Shown: piece after piece, positions 17,773 to 24,775 of the stretch
How positions within the stretch are numbered: position 1 is the stretch's first letter
How the letters are laid out: each line of letters starts with the position of its first letter
DNA from: Anaerolineae bacterium
Lineage (GTDB): Bacteria; Chloroflexota; Anaerolineae; UBA4142; SHND01
NCBI GenBank assembly: GCA_021463195.1
Contig: JAJTXZ010000017.1
Span: 1-64,000, forward strand
Direction: 5' to 3'
Length of the DNA: 64,000 nucleotides
The notes under the pieces: model-generated
The model's database searches: none
What the model saw: only the letters and a program-made list of their open reading frames with translations
Told to the model about the DNA's origin: nothing
Program-made: the position numbers and the translations under genes

Positions 17773-18724
17773 TTACGACGGCTTGACCTTGCCCGCACGG
17801 ACCCCAACAACCGTGCGCGAGCGCGGTCCCCGGTTTTTCGCGCAAACGCAAAACAATTTCAATCAAACGGTCCAACCCAGCGACAAACGGCGGCACACCG
17901 CGCGCGAGTCCGCCCGACAAATTGAGATTTGAAAAATCGGCTAGCCCAAGCGCGCGCGCCCACAATACGCGTTGATAATCGAAATGCTCGGAAATTTCTG
18001 CCCACGCGAGTTCGCGTTTGGGGTCGTTGAGTTTCGCCATTGAAAACGCGCGGCGCGCGGCATCGCGTAACGCCGGCGCGTCGGTCAAATCTCTGTCGCC
18101 CAGATAATGTTCGTCGAGCGCCCAACCCATTCCAATCAACTGCGGATTAAGGCGGTTTACTATTTGGTTTAAGGCGAGAGACCTTTCGGGTCTCCGAAAA
18201 CCCGAAAGGTCTGTCTCGGATGCGCGCGCGAGGATGACCGCCGCTGCGCCGTCGGCGGGAGGACGTTCGAGTGGAGGGGGAAGGGAAAAGGCGGAAGCTT
18301 GTAATGCGGCAGCGGCAGCATCGTCCAGTCCAAGCGGTTGTTGATAGATAGGGTCAAAAGTCCAATTTGAGATGGCGGCGGAATCACCCATCGAACCTTT
18401 GCAGTGCGCGACAACGAGGACGACGTTGTACGCGCCCGCGAGAATGGACATTGCGCCGTGACACGCGGCGAGCAAGCCATCGCCCGCGACGCGCGCCTCG
18501 GGCTGCATGACCGCGCCGACGACTTCGGTGATGGCGATATTCGACGCGGTCAGTCCGTCCCACAAATCCACCGACGCAGTGACGCGCGCATCCACATCTT
18601 GCATCGTCAATTCGGCATCGGCGAGCGCGGCTTGCGTCGCTACGTGAACCATCTCTGGAATTGAGACGCCGGGTTTTGGAGCATAATCCGTTCGTCCAAC
18701 GCCCAAAATCGTGATTGGCTGCAT
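17723..18724 (-). CDS. Second SCP2-type thiolase-like protein
   Basis: A 333-residue thiolase-fold protein, first gene of the minus-strand operon. The N-terminus ITILGVGRTDYAPKPG is family-like, AACHGAMSILAGAYN holds the candidate active cysteine, and GCWGPCGQGQAVVI is a C-terminal cysteine motif. It is shorter than the 384-residue neighbour. Two oddities are visible. A palindromic repeat (18179-18212) is inserted in frame and encodes about ETDLSGFRRPERS. The last dozen residues (DSAIVRSCDSAIVR) come from the CACTATCG tract. The two thiolases may form a heteromer with the double DUF35 protein (inference). Activity of this insertion-bearing copy is uncertain. Confidence 0.78.
   Translation of the reverse strand: MQPITILGVGRTDYAPKPGVSIPEMVHVATQAALADAELTMQDVDARVTASVDLWDGLTASNIAITEVVGAVMQPEARVAGDGLLAACHGAMSILAGAYNVVLVVAHCKGSMGDSAAISNWTFDPIYQQPLGLDDAAAAALQASAFSLPPPLERPPADGAAAVILARASETDLSGFRRPERSLALNQIVNRLNPQLIGMGWALDEHYLGDRDLTDAPALRDAARRAFSMAKLNDPKRELAWAEISEHFDYQRVLWARALGLADFSNLNLSGGLARGVPPFVAGLDRLIEIVLRLREKPGTALAHGCWGPCGQGQAVVIADSAIVRSCDSAIVR
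18179..18212. repeat. Palindromic AGACCTTTCGGGT element inside a coding region
   Basis: A 13-bp perfect inverted repeat (AGACCTTTCGGGT / ACCCGAAAGGTCT, 8-nt loop) lies within the thiolase-like gene without breaking its frame. A second copy of the element is intergenic at 31639-31672. Confidence 0.85.
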
Positions 18725-18732
18725 TTTTTAAC

Positions 18733-18760
18733 TTGACTCTACCCAAAAATGAATTATACT
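18733..18760 (+). promoter_or_regulatory. Promoter for the plus-strand catabolic operon
   Basis: TTGACT (18733-18738) and TATACT (18755-18760) are 16 bp apart, a good sigma-70-type match. It lies upstream of the crotonase start at 18799, and its -10 box overlaps the left arm of the inverted repeat at 18746-18784. Confidence 0.6.
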
Positions 18761-18784
18761 CATATAGTGAATATAATTCATTTT
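18746..18784. promoter_or_regulatory. Perfect 13-bp inverted repeat, operator candidate between divergent operons
   Basis: AAAATGAATTATA and TATAATTCATTTT are exact complements separated by 13 nt, centred between the divergent starts at 18724 (minus) and 18799 (plus). The arms hold -10-like boxes for both directions. A dimeric regulator bound here would control both operons; the TetR gene at 30878-31546 at the end of the plus operon is the obvious candidate (inference). Confidence 0.65.
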
Positions 18785-18798
18785 ACAAATTTCCGCAA

Positions 18799-19575
18799 AT
18801 GACATTCACGACAATCACCCTCGAACGAAACAATTTTATCGCGCGCCTCACGCTCAATCGTCCCGAGACGTTGAACGCGCTCAACGGCGCGATGCTTGTC
18901 GAGATTCGCGCGGCGCTGGATGAAATCGCGCGGGATACCTCGCTGCGCGTTGTGGTGGTGGACTCGGCATCGGCGCGCGCGTTTAGCGCGGGGATTGACG
19001 TGGCGTACGTCAAAGACCTCGACGCGTGGGGCGCGCGGCAAATCGGCCAAGAACTGCACGCGACGTTTGGGGCGCTGCGCGTTTTGGAAAAACCAATCGT
19101 CGCGCAGATTGACGGCTTGTGTTTGGGCGCGGGACTCGAATTGGCGATTTCGTGCGACCTGCTCATCGCGTCGGACCGTTCGCAATTCGGACTGCCGAAT
19201 ATAAAGCGCGGGATTCCGGCGATTGTCGAAGCCGCGATTTTGCCGCAAGCGATTGGCATCGTGAACACGCGCGAACTCGCGTTCACCGGGCGCAACTGGG
19301 ACGCCGCCAAAGCGGAACGGCGCGGGTTGATTAACGCGGTTGTCCCTGCTTCTGAACTTGGCGCTGAAGTGAATCGGTGGGCGCAAGAGCTCGCGGCGTT
19401 CAGTCCGCGCGCGCTCGCGGCGCAAAAAGACATCATCCACAAATGGATGACGACCGACCTCGAAGCGGCGATTGATTTTTCAATCAACACGGTTGGGCTC
19501 AACTGGACGACGCGCGATCAACGCGAGGGGATGGCGGCGTTTTTGGAAAAGAGGAAGGCGAGATTTGGGGAGTAG
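18799..19575 (+). CDS. Enoyl-CoA hydratase/isomerase family protein
   Basis: A 258-residue crotonase-fold enzyme starting at ATG 18799 (MTFTTITLERNN). Oxyanion motifs are AFSAGIDVAYV and DGLCLGAGLELAISCDL. The first hydratase glutamate is replaced (FGLPNIKRGIPAIVEA has asparagine), while the second position is kept (TRELAFTG). That points away from simple hydration and toward isomerase, hydrolase or ring-opening chemistry (inference). It is the first gene of the plus-strand operon, downstream of a palindromic operator candidate. The ATGs upstream of 18799 lie inside the promoter palindrome and are rejected. Confidence 0.88.
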   Translation: MTFTTITLERNNFIARLTLNRPETLNALNGAMLVEIRAALDEIARDTSLRVVVVDSASARAFSAGIDVAYVKDLDAWGARQIGQELHATFGALRVLEKPIVAQIDGLCLGAGLELAISCDLLIASDRSQFGLPNIKRGIPAIVEAAILPQAIGIVNTRELAFTGRNWDAAKAERRGLINAVVPASELGAEVNRWAQELAAFSPRALAAQKDIIHKWMTTDLEAAIDFSINTVGLNWTTRDQREGMAAFLEKRKARFGE

Positions 19576-19596
19576 GGAGAGCGCGAGGAGCAAGGG

Positions 19597-20095
19597 AGCG
19601 GAGGGGCAGAGGAGAGTCAAAAGGAGGCGGGCGAGATGGATGAGCGTAAGCCGATCAGGAGTCATCGGGAGTTGGAGGTCTATCAGTTGGCGTTCGAAGC
19701 GGCGATGAAGATTTTCGATGTGACAAAGACGTTTCCAATAGAGGAGCGTTTTTCGCTGACGGATCAGATTCGGCGGTCGTCGCGGTCGGTATGCGCGAAT
19801 CTTGCGGAAGCGTGGCGGAAACGGCGGTACGAGAAATCATTCGTCAATAAACTGAACGATGCTGAGGCGGAAGCGGCAGAGACGCAAACGTGGCTGGAGT
19901 TTGCCGTAAAGTGCGGGTATCTGAAACGAGAGAGCGGAGCTGAGTTGTTTAAAATTTACGACGGCGTTCTGGGAAAACTGGTGAATATGATCGCCAAGCC
20001 AGAGCCGTGGTTGATGATACGAAAGGCGCGATGAAGTGAGTGGAGAGCAGGGGAGCGGAGAAGAATTATCGCTTCTGTTCCTCTGCCCCTCTGCT
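19597..20095. mobile_element. S23 (IVP) cassette flanked by inverted purine-rich repeats
   Basis: AGCGGAGGGGCAGAGGA at 19597-19613 recurs inverted with one mismatch at 20079-20095, on either side of a four-helix-bundle gene that interrupts the catabolic operon. The right flank can also fold on itself (GAGCAGGGGAGCGGAGAAG with a downstream pyrimidine-rich arm). No transposase is present, so movement is an inference. Confidence 0.4.
19636..20034 (+). CDS. Four-helix-bundle protein of the S23/IVP family
   Basis: A 132-residue protein of the 23S-rRNA-intervening-sequence (S23) family, recognisable from HRELEVYQLAFEAAMKIF, FSLTDQIRRSSRSVCANLAEAW and FVNKLNDAEAEAAETQTWLE. Relatives include Avd of diversity-generating retroelements, which forms a pentameric barrel and binds nucleic acid. 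No reverse transcriptase or rRNA gene is near, so the protein is a stand-alone member of unknown role. It has no metabolic link with the surrounding catabolic genes, and inverted purine-rich repeats flank it. An AAAAGGAGG site precedes the ATG. Confidence 0.85.
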   Translation: MDERKPIRSHRELEVYQLAFEAAMKIFDVTKTFPIEERFSLTDQIRRSSRSVCANLAEAWRKRRYEKSFVNKLNDAEAEAAETQTWLEFAVKCGYLKRESGAELFKIYDGVLGKLVNMIAKPEPWLMIRKAR

Positions 20096-20113
20096 CACTG
20101 TGGAGGTTATAAT

Positions 20114-20971
20114 TTGGACAAGTTGATTCTCACCGCCGCGCTGACCGGCGCGCAGCAAGGCAAAGCGGCGAATCCGCAGCTGCCCGAACAGCCGGACGAA
20201 ATTATTCAGCAGGCGCTTGAATGTTGGCGCGCGGGCGCGGCAATCGTTCATCTTCACGCGCGCGACGCGCGCGGCAAGGCGACTTCGGATGCGAAAATTT
20301 TTCGCCGCATCGTCGAAGGAATCCGCGCGGCGGGCTGCGATGTTGTCATCAATCTCACGACCGGCGGCGCGATTGCCGGACTACCGCTGACTGAACGCAT
20401 CGCGGTTGTGCCAGAGCTCAAGCCAGAGATTGCGTCGTTCAGCGTCGGCGCGGCGATGGTCGGACGATACGACGCGGCAAAGAAAAAATGGGCGCGCGAT
20501 TTTACAATGCCGATTTCTTATGCCGAGATGGAGATTATCGCGCGGACGATGTTGGAAAACGGCGTGCGCCCGGAACTCGAAGTGTACGACGCGGGGATGT
20601 TGAACAATGTCGCAATCTTGCGCGAGCAGGGGTGGTTGAGCGATCCGCTCTGGATCAATTTCGTGATGGGCATTCACGGTCAGGTGACGGCGGCGACGCC
20701 GAAAAATCTTTTGCATCTCGTCGAAAATTTGCCGGCGGACGCGTTGTGGCTCGTAAGCGCGATCGGCGGACGGGCGCACTGGGCGATGGCGGCGCTGGCG
20801 ATGGCAATGGGCGGTCACGTCCGCACCGGACTCGAAGATAATGTTTACCTCGAACGCGGCGTCTTGGCGAGCGGCAACGCGCAGTTGGTGGAAAAGATGA
20901 TTCGTTTGGCGCGCGACATCGGGCGCGAAATCGCGACGCCGAACGAGGCGCGCGCGTTGTTGAAAATCTGA
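20114..20971 (+). CDS. Beta-keto acid cleavage enzyme (BKACE, DUF849)
   Basis: A 285-residue TIM-barrel enzyme. BKACE proteins condense a beta-keto acid with acetyl-CoA and split it into acetoacetate and a new acyl-CoA. Family marks are LILTAALTGA at the N-terminus, IVHLHARDARGK (zinc-binding histidines), VVINLTTGG and ELEVYDAGML. I placed the start at TTG 20114, which has GGAGG 7 nt upstream and begins where the family begins; the open frame extends 26 codons further 5' only through low-complexity sequence. Curiously, a TATAAT (20108-20113) directly abuts this TTG. The gene fits the operon by supplying acyl-CoA from a keto acid. Confidence 0.85.
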   Translation: MDKLILTAALTGAQQGKAANPQLPEQPDEIIQQALECWRAGAAIVHLHARDARGKATSDAKIFRRIVEGIRAAGCDVVINLTTGGAIAGLPLTERIAVVPELKPEIASFSVGAAMVGRYDAAKKKWARDFTMPISYAEMEIIARTMLENGVRPELEVYDAGMLNNVAILREQGWLSDPLWINFVMGIHGQVTAATPKNLLHLVENLPADALWLVSAIGGRAHWAMAALAMAMGGHVRTGLEDNVYLERGVLASGNAQLVEKMIRLARDIGREIATPNEARALLKI

Positions 20972-21086
20972 AATTGAAGATTGGAGATTGGAAATTGGAA
21001 ATTGGAAATTGGAAATCGCCAATCGTCACTATCGCACTATCGCACTATCGCACTATCACACTGAACCGCAAATCAAAAATCAAAAA
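20972..21086. repeat. GGAGATTGGAAATT and CACTATCG tandem repeats
   Basis: The gap after the BKACE gene is filled with GATTGGAAATTGG units (about 20985-21020), then TATCGCACTA units (21025-21058), then AATCAAAAATCAAAAATC. The first ATG of the next gene follows directly, without a clear ribosome site. Confidence 0.8.
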
Positions 21087-21091
21087 TCCCC

Positions 21092-21937
21092 ATGCTCACT
21101 CCTCATCCCTCTGCGGCTCTCGAGTATTGGTTCTTTAAGGTGAACGCGGGTTCTGTCGCGCTCTTGGTGGATTGGATTGCGCGCCGCAGGCGGAACGAGC
21201 ATGTGCTGCGCGTCAGTATTCATTCGCCTCAACAGCGCGCGGTGTTGTTTGATAATTTGCCCGCGCCGATGCTCGAGCAGAATTTCATCTCCACGCGGCG
21301 CACCATCGGACATTTGGGCGATGTCGCGTGGGCGCTGGACATTGATTGCGGCGACGAACGAATCGAACCCGATATTTTTCCCGCGCGGCTCTTGCGAATG
21401 ACCGACCTGACCATTGTCAGCGCGCCGCGCGCCAAATTCAGCGGGTGGATTGAATATGGCGCGCAGCGCGTTGAACTCGACCGCGCGCCGGGCATGCTTT
21501 CGCATTATTGGGGACGACAACTATTGCCCGAATGGTGGTGGGTGTCTGCGAATCAATTTGACCGCGACGACATCGCGGTCGAATGTACAGTGTCGCGCTC
21601 GAATCTATGGGGCATCCCCGTCCGTCTGCCATTGGCGTATCTTTATCTACGTGAGGGCAATGCGCGTCAGCTCATCATTTCGCCGCCCGCAATTGCAGAG
21701 CAAAAAGGCGCGCCGGAAAATTTTGAAATTCGCTTTCGCTCCTTGACCGCTAAACCCATCACCTTGAAAGCGCAAGGGCGCGAGTATGGCGATTTGGGGA
21801 ATGGCATCGTAAATACGTTGGTGGGGGATCTGGAGATTTGGCAAGAGGGTCAACTTGTCGCGCGGGCGCAAGGCACAGCCGGGCTGGAACGTCGCGCGCC
21901 GTCATCGGTAATGTCTCGCCACGGAGAGAGATTATGA
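21092..21937 (+). CDS. Lipocalin-like beta-barrel protein (CrtC/AttH/Svf1-like, tentative)
   Basis: A 281-residue soluble protein, no signal peptide, rich in tryptophan. YWGRQLLPEWWWVSANQFD around residues 135-155 recalls the HxWG...W.W core of lipocalin-like hydratases and cyclases (AttH, CrtC, tocopherol-cyclase-like), and an early strand pattern (EYWFFKVNAGSVALLVDWI) fits a substrate-binding barrel. This is a tentative fold call without a catalytic assignment. Its stop overlaps the start of the GMC oxidoreductase by ATGA, implying a joint role, perhaps on a hydrophobic alcohol. The start at 21092 is uncertain because repeats lie directly upstream. Confidence 0.65.
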   Translation: MLTPHPSAALEYWFFKVNAGSVALLVDWIARRRRNEHVLRVSIHSPQQRAVLFDNLPAPMLEQNFISTRRTIGHLGDVAWALDIDCGDERIEPDIFPARLLRMTDLTIVSAPRAKFSGWIEYGAQRVELDRAPGMLSHYWGRQLLPEWWWVSANQFDRDDIAVECTVSRSNLWGIPVRLPLAYLYLREGNARQLIISPPAIAEQKGAPENFEIRFRSLTAKPITLKAQGREYGDLGNGIVNTLVGDLEIWQEGQLVARAQGTAGLERRAPSSVMSRHGERL

Positions 21938-23862
21938 GCGTCAGCCCTCATCAGCGAACGCTGCTCGCCGCCTTTGCTCAAGCCATTTTGCCGCCGGGCG
22001 GTCTCGTCGCGCCGGGCGCGGACGAGGCGCGCGTTGGCGAAAAACTGACGCGGGTTGTCGCCGAATTTTCGCCCTTTTCACGGCGGCTTGTCGGCGCGCT
22101 GCTCGCTGGACTCGAACTTTCGCCGCTTGCTTCGCGGCATCTGCGTCCGTTCAGTTGGCTCTCGCCCGAGGCGCAGCAGCAGCACCTCGCGGCGTGTGAG
22201 GCGAGCAGTTTTGCGCTGACGCGCGAAATGGTGTCGGGGCTCAAGGCGCTGGCGGTCATGGCGTACTGTACCGACGAGCGCGTCGCCGCGCTGCTCGGCT
22301 ATGACCGCAAGCCGTACAAACCGGTGACTGGCGAACGCGCGGCTGCCGCTGGACGGCTCGAGTGCGTGATGGGCGCGGAGGGCAATCGGGATGTAGAGGA
22401 CGCGGCGGATGTTTGCGTCGTCGGTTCGGGCGCGGGCGGCGCGGTGGTCGCCGCCGAACTGGCAGAGGGCGGGCTGTCGGTAATTATTCTCGAAGAGGGT
22501 TTGCCGGTGAGCCGCGCGGATTTTCAATCTCCGGCGATGGACCGCGTCGTGCGGCTATATCGCGACAACGGGCTGACGACGACGCTCGGCGCGCCGCCGA
22601 TTTCGCTGCCGATGGGCAAGGTGGTCGGCGGGACGACGGTGGTCAATTCTGGCACCTGCTTTCGGACGCCGGAGCGGGTGTTGTCCGAATGGCAAAAAGA
22701 GTCGGGGTTGGCGGATTTGAATCCCGAACAAATGGCGCCGCTGTTCGAGCGCGTGGAGCGCGCGTTGAACGTGACGCCGGTGAGCGACGATATTATGGGG
22801 CGCAACGGCGAGATTTTGCGTCAAGGCGCGGAGCAGCTTGGCTTGAGTCATCGTCCGATCGCGCGCCCAGTGCGCGATTGTCACGGTTCGGGCGAGTGCG
22901 CGTTCGGCTGTCCGCTGGACGCCAAGCAGGCGATGCACTTGAGTTACCTGCCGCGCGCGACGGCGGCGGGCGCGCGAATCTATGCCGGGACGCGGGCGGA
23001 AAAAATTATCACGGCGAATGGACAGGCGGTTGGCGTGCGCGCGGGTTTGCTCGACGAACGCGGCGCGCGGCGACACACGCTTACGATTCGCGCCAAACGC
23101 GTTGTGCTGGCGGCGGGCGCGATTTACACGCCGCTCTTGCTCATGCGGAGCGGAATGGGCGGCGGTCAGGTCGGACGCAATTTGCATATTCATCCCGGCA
23201 GCGGCGTCACCGCATTGTTTGATGAGGAGCTATTCGGCTGGAAAGGCGTGATGCAGTCGTATGCGGTGGACGCGCGGCTGGATGACGGCTATTTGCTGCT
23301 GGCGACGTTTCCGCCGCCGGGCGTGGGTTACAGCGCAGGCGCGGTGCCGGGCGTGGGGTCTGCGCTCAAAGAACGGTTGGGACAATACAATCGTATGGCT
23401 GCGCTCGGTTCGGTCGTTTCGGACACAACAACGGGGCGCGTGCGTGCAGTGGGCGGCAGCCCGGTAATCACGTACAACCTGAATGATGTGGACCGGCGGC
23501 GCGTGCTCGATTCGATTGCGTTGGCGGCGCGGTTGTATTTTGCCGCCGGAGCGCGCGAGGTATATCCCGGATTGCCGGGGCTTGCGGTTCTGCGTTCCGC
23601 GTCCGAAGTGGAACATGTTACGACAGGACGCTGGCGCGCGAGCGACTTGAAACTTTCCGCGTATCACCCGATGGGCGCTTGCCGCATGGGAAGCGATCCG
23701 CGCATCTCTGTGACGGATGGCGAGGGGCGCGTCCACAATGTGCCGGGCTTGTACGTCGCGGACGCGAGTTTGATGCCGGGTTCGACGGCGGTCAATCCGC
23801 AAATGACGATTATGGCGCTGGCGACGCGCGTGGCGCGCAAAATTTTGGAAACACAGGCATGA
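21934..23862 (+). CDS. GMC-family FAD-dependent alcohol oxidase/dehydrogenase
   Basis: A 642-residue flavoprotein of the glucose-methanol-choline group, closest in layout to long-chain fatty alcohol oxidases and cholesterol-oxidase-like enzymes. An N-terminal helical region (1-145) precedes the FAD motif VVGSGAGGAVVAAELAEG (about 165). Then come the glycine-rich MGKVVGGTTVVNSGTCFRTP loop, a cysteine motif CHGSGECAFGCPLDAKQ, and the C-terminal active-site region YHPMGACRMG with NPQMTIMALA. It would oxidise a primary or cyclic alcohol to the carbonyl. It overlaps the lipocalin-like gene upstream and a small membrane-protein gene downstream (both ATGA), so the three likely act together. Confidence 0.9.
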   Translation: MSVSPHQRTLLAAFAQAILPPGGLVAPGADEARVGEKLTRVVAEFSPFSRRLVGALLAGLELSPLASRHLRPFSWLSPEAQQQHLAACEASSFALTREMVSGLKALAVMAYCTDERVAALLGYDRKPYKPVTGERAAAAGRLECVMGAEGNRDVEDAADVCVVGSGAGGAVVAAELAEGGLSVIILEEGLPVSRADFQSPAMDRVVRLYRDNGLTTTLGAPPISLPMGKVVGGTTVVNSGTCFRTPERVLSEWQKESGLADLNPEQMAPLFERVERALNVTPVSDDIMGRNGEILRQGAEQLGLSHRPIARPVRDCHGSGECAFGCPLDAKQAMHLSYLPRATAAGARIYAGTRAEKIITANGQAVGVRAGLLDERGARRHTLTIRAKRVVLAAGAIYTPLLLMRSGMGGGQVGRNLHIHPGSGVTALFDEELFGWKGVMQSYAVDARLDDGYLLLATFPPPGVGYSAGAVPGVGSALKERLGQYNRMAALGSVVSDTTTGRVRAVGGSPVITYNLNDVDRRRVLDSIALAARLYFAAGAREVYPGLPGLAVLRSASEVEHVTTGRWRASDLKLSAYHPMGACRMGSDPRISVTDGEGRVHNVPGLYVADASLMPGSTAVNPQMTIMALATRVARKILETQA

Positions 23863-24275
23863 AGCAATCAGAAAAAATAATCGCATGGATCATGCGCGCG
23901 CTGGCGGTCTCGTTCGCCGTCGTCGGCTTGTTGTTCCTCTTTGCGCCGGATGCTGTGCTGGCGTTCGGAGACGCGCTCGGCGCGCGGGTGGGGACGTTCG
24001 CGCCCGCGCCGCCGACGGGCGCAAAACTGTGGCTGAGTTTGGGCGTCGCGTACATGGCGCTGGTGACCGCGCTGGCGTTTCTGGCATCGCGCGACCCGCG
24101 CAAGAATCGCGTGATGATGCTGCTCCTCGCGTTGGGCAAGGCGACGAGTTCATTGACCTCGCTGTGGTTTTTTTTGACCGACGCGGCGGTGTTTATTTAT
24201 TTGCTGAATTTTATTGTGGATGGATTGCTGACGGCGTTGGCGTTGGGGTGTTGGTGGGTGGCGGGGAAGGAGTGA
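23859..24275 (+). CDS. Small membrane protein (four predicted helices)
   Basis: A 138-residue integral membrane protein. Hydrophobic segments lie at about residues 10-32, 55-77, 83-103 and 108-132 (for example FAVVGLLFLFAPDAVLAF). No catalytic motif is visible and the family is not recognised. The ATG overlaps the GMC stop (ATGA at 23859-23862), so translation is coupled; it may anchor or supply a quinone link for the oxidase, but that is a guess. Confidence 0.75.
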   Translation: MKQSEKIIAWIMRALAVSFAVVGLLFLFAPDAVLAFGDALGARVGTFAPAPPTGAKLWLSLGVAYMALVTALAFLASRDPRKNRVMMLLLALGKATSSLTSLWFFLTDAAVFIYLLNFIVDGLLTALALGCWWVAGKE

Positions 24276-24316
24276 GCGATGAGGGATGAAGGGCATGTCC
24301 TGAACGGAGTGAAGGA

Positions 24317-24775
24317 ATGAACGATAAAGCTGGCGGCGACGCGGTGGAGACGACGAACATTATTAGCGTCACATTTCCGGTGCGTTATTCGGAATGTGAT
24401 CCGCTCGGCATCGCGCATCATTCGAGTTATGTGATTTGGTTCGAAGAGGCGCGGCACGAGTATATGCGGCGGCATCCGGCGGATTACGCGCAGTTGGCGG
24501 AGGAAGGCGTGTTCATGCCGCTTTCGGAATTGCGGGTGCGCTATCGCGCTCCGGCGCGCTTTGGCGACATTATTACGGTGCGCTCGTGGATGAGCGAAGT
24601 GAAAAGCCGCCGCGCGATTTTTTATCATCAAGTTCTGCGCGCCGACGCTCGAGAGGCGCTTGCCGAAGGCGAATCAGTGCATATCTGCTTTGACGTCAAG
24701 ACGCTGGAATTGAAAAAAATTCCGCCGCGCGTACGCGCGCTGTTGGAGCGGTATTTGCAGGAGCCGGGAAAATGA
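24317..24775 (+). CDS. Hotdog acyl-CoA thioesterase (YbgC/FcbC type)
   Basis: A 152-residue hotdog-fold thioesterase that would hydrolyse an acyl- or aryl-CoA. VRYSECDPLGIAHHSSYVIW carries the aspartate and histidine active-site pattern of the 4-hydroxybenzoyl-CoA/YbgC group, followed by the helix EEARHEYMRRHP. GAAGGA precedes the ATG. Its stop overlaps the acyl-CoA dehydrogenase start (ATGA at 24772-24775). In the operon it may release free acids or recycle CoA. Confidence 0.9.
   Translation: MNDKAGGDAVETTNIISVTFPVRYSECDPLGIAHHSSYVIWFEEARHEYMRRHPADYAQLAEEGVFMPLSELRVRYRAPARFGDIITVRSWMSEVKSRRAIFYHQVLRADAREALAEGESVHICFDVKTLELKKIPPRVRALLERYLQEPGK

Noticed and set aside
19636-20034. Diversity-generating retroelement suggested by the Avd-like S23 protein
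   Set aside because: No reverse transcriptase, template repeat or variable repeat is found in the window.
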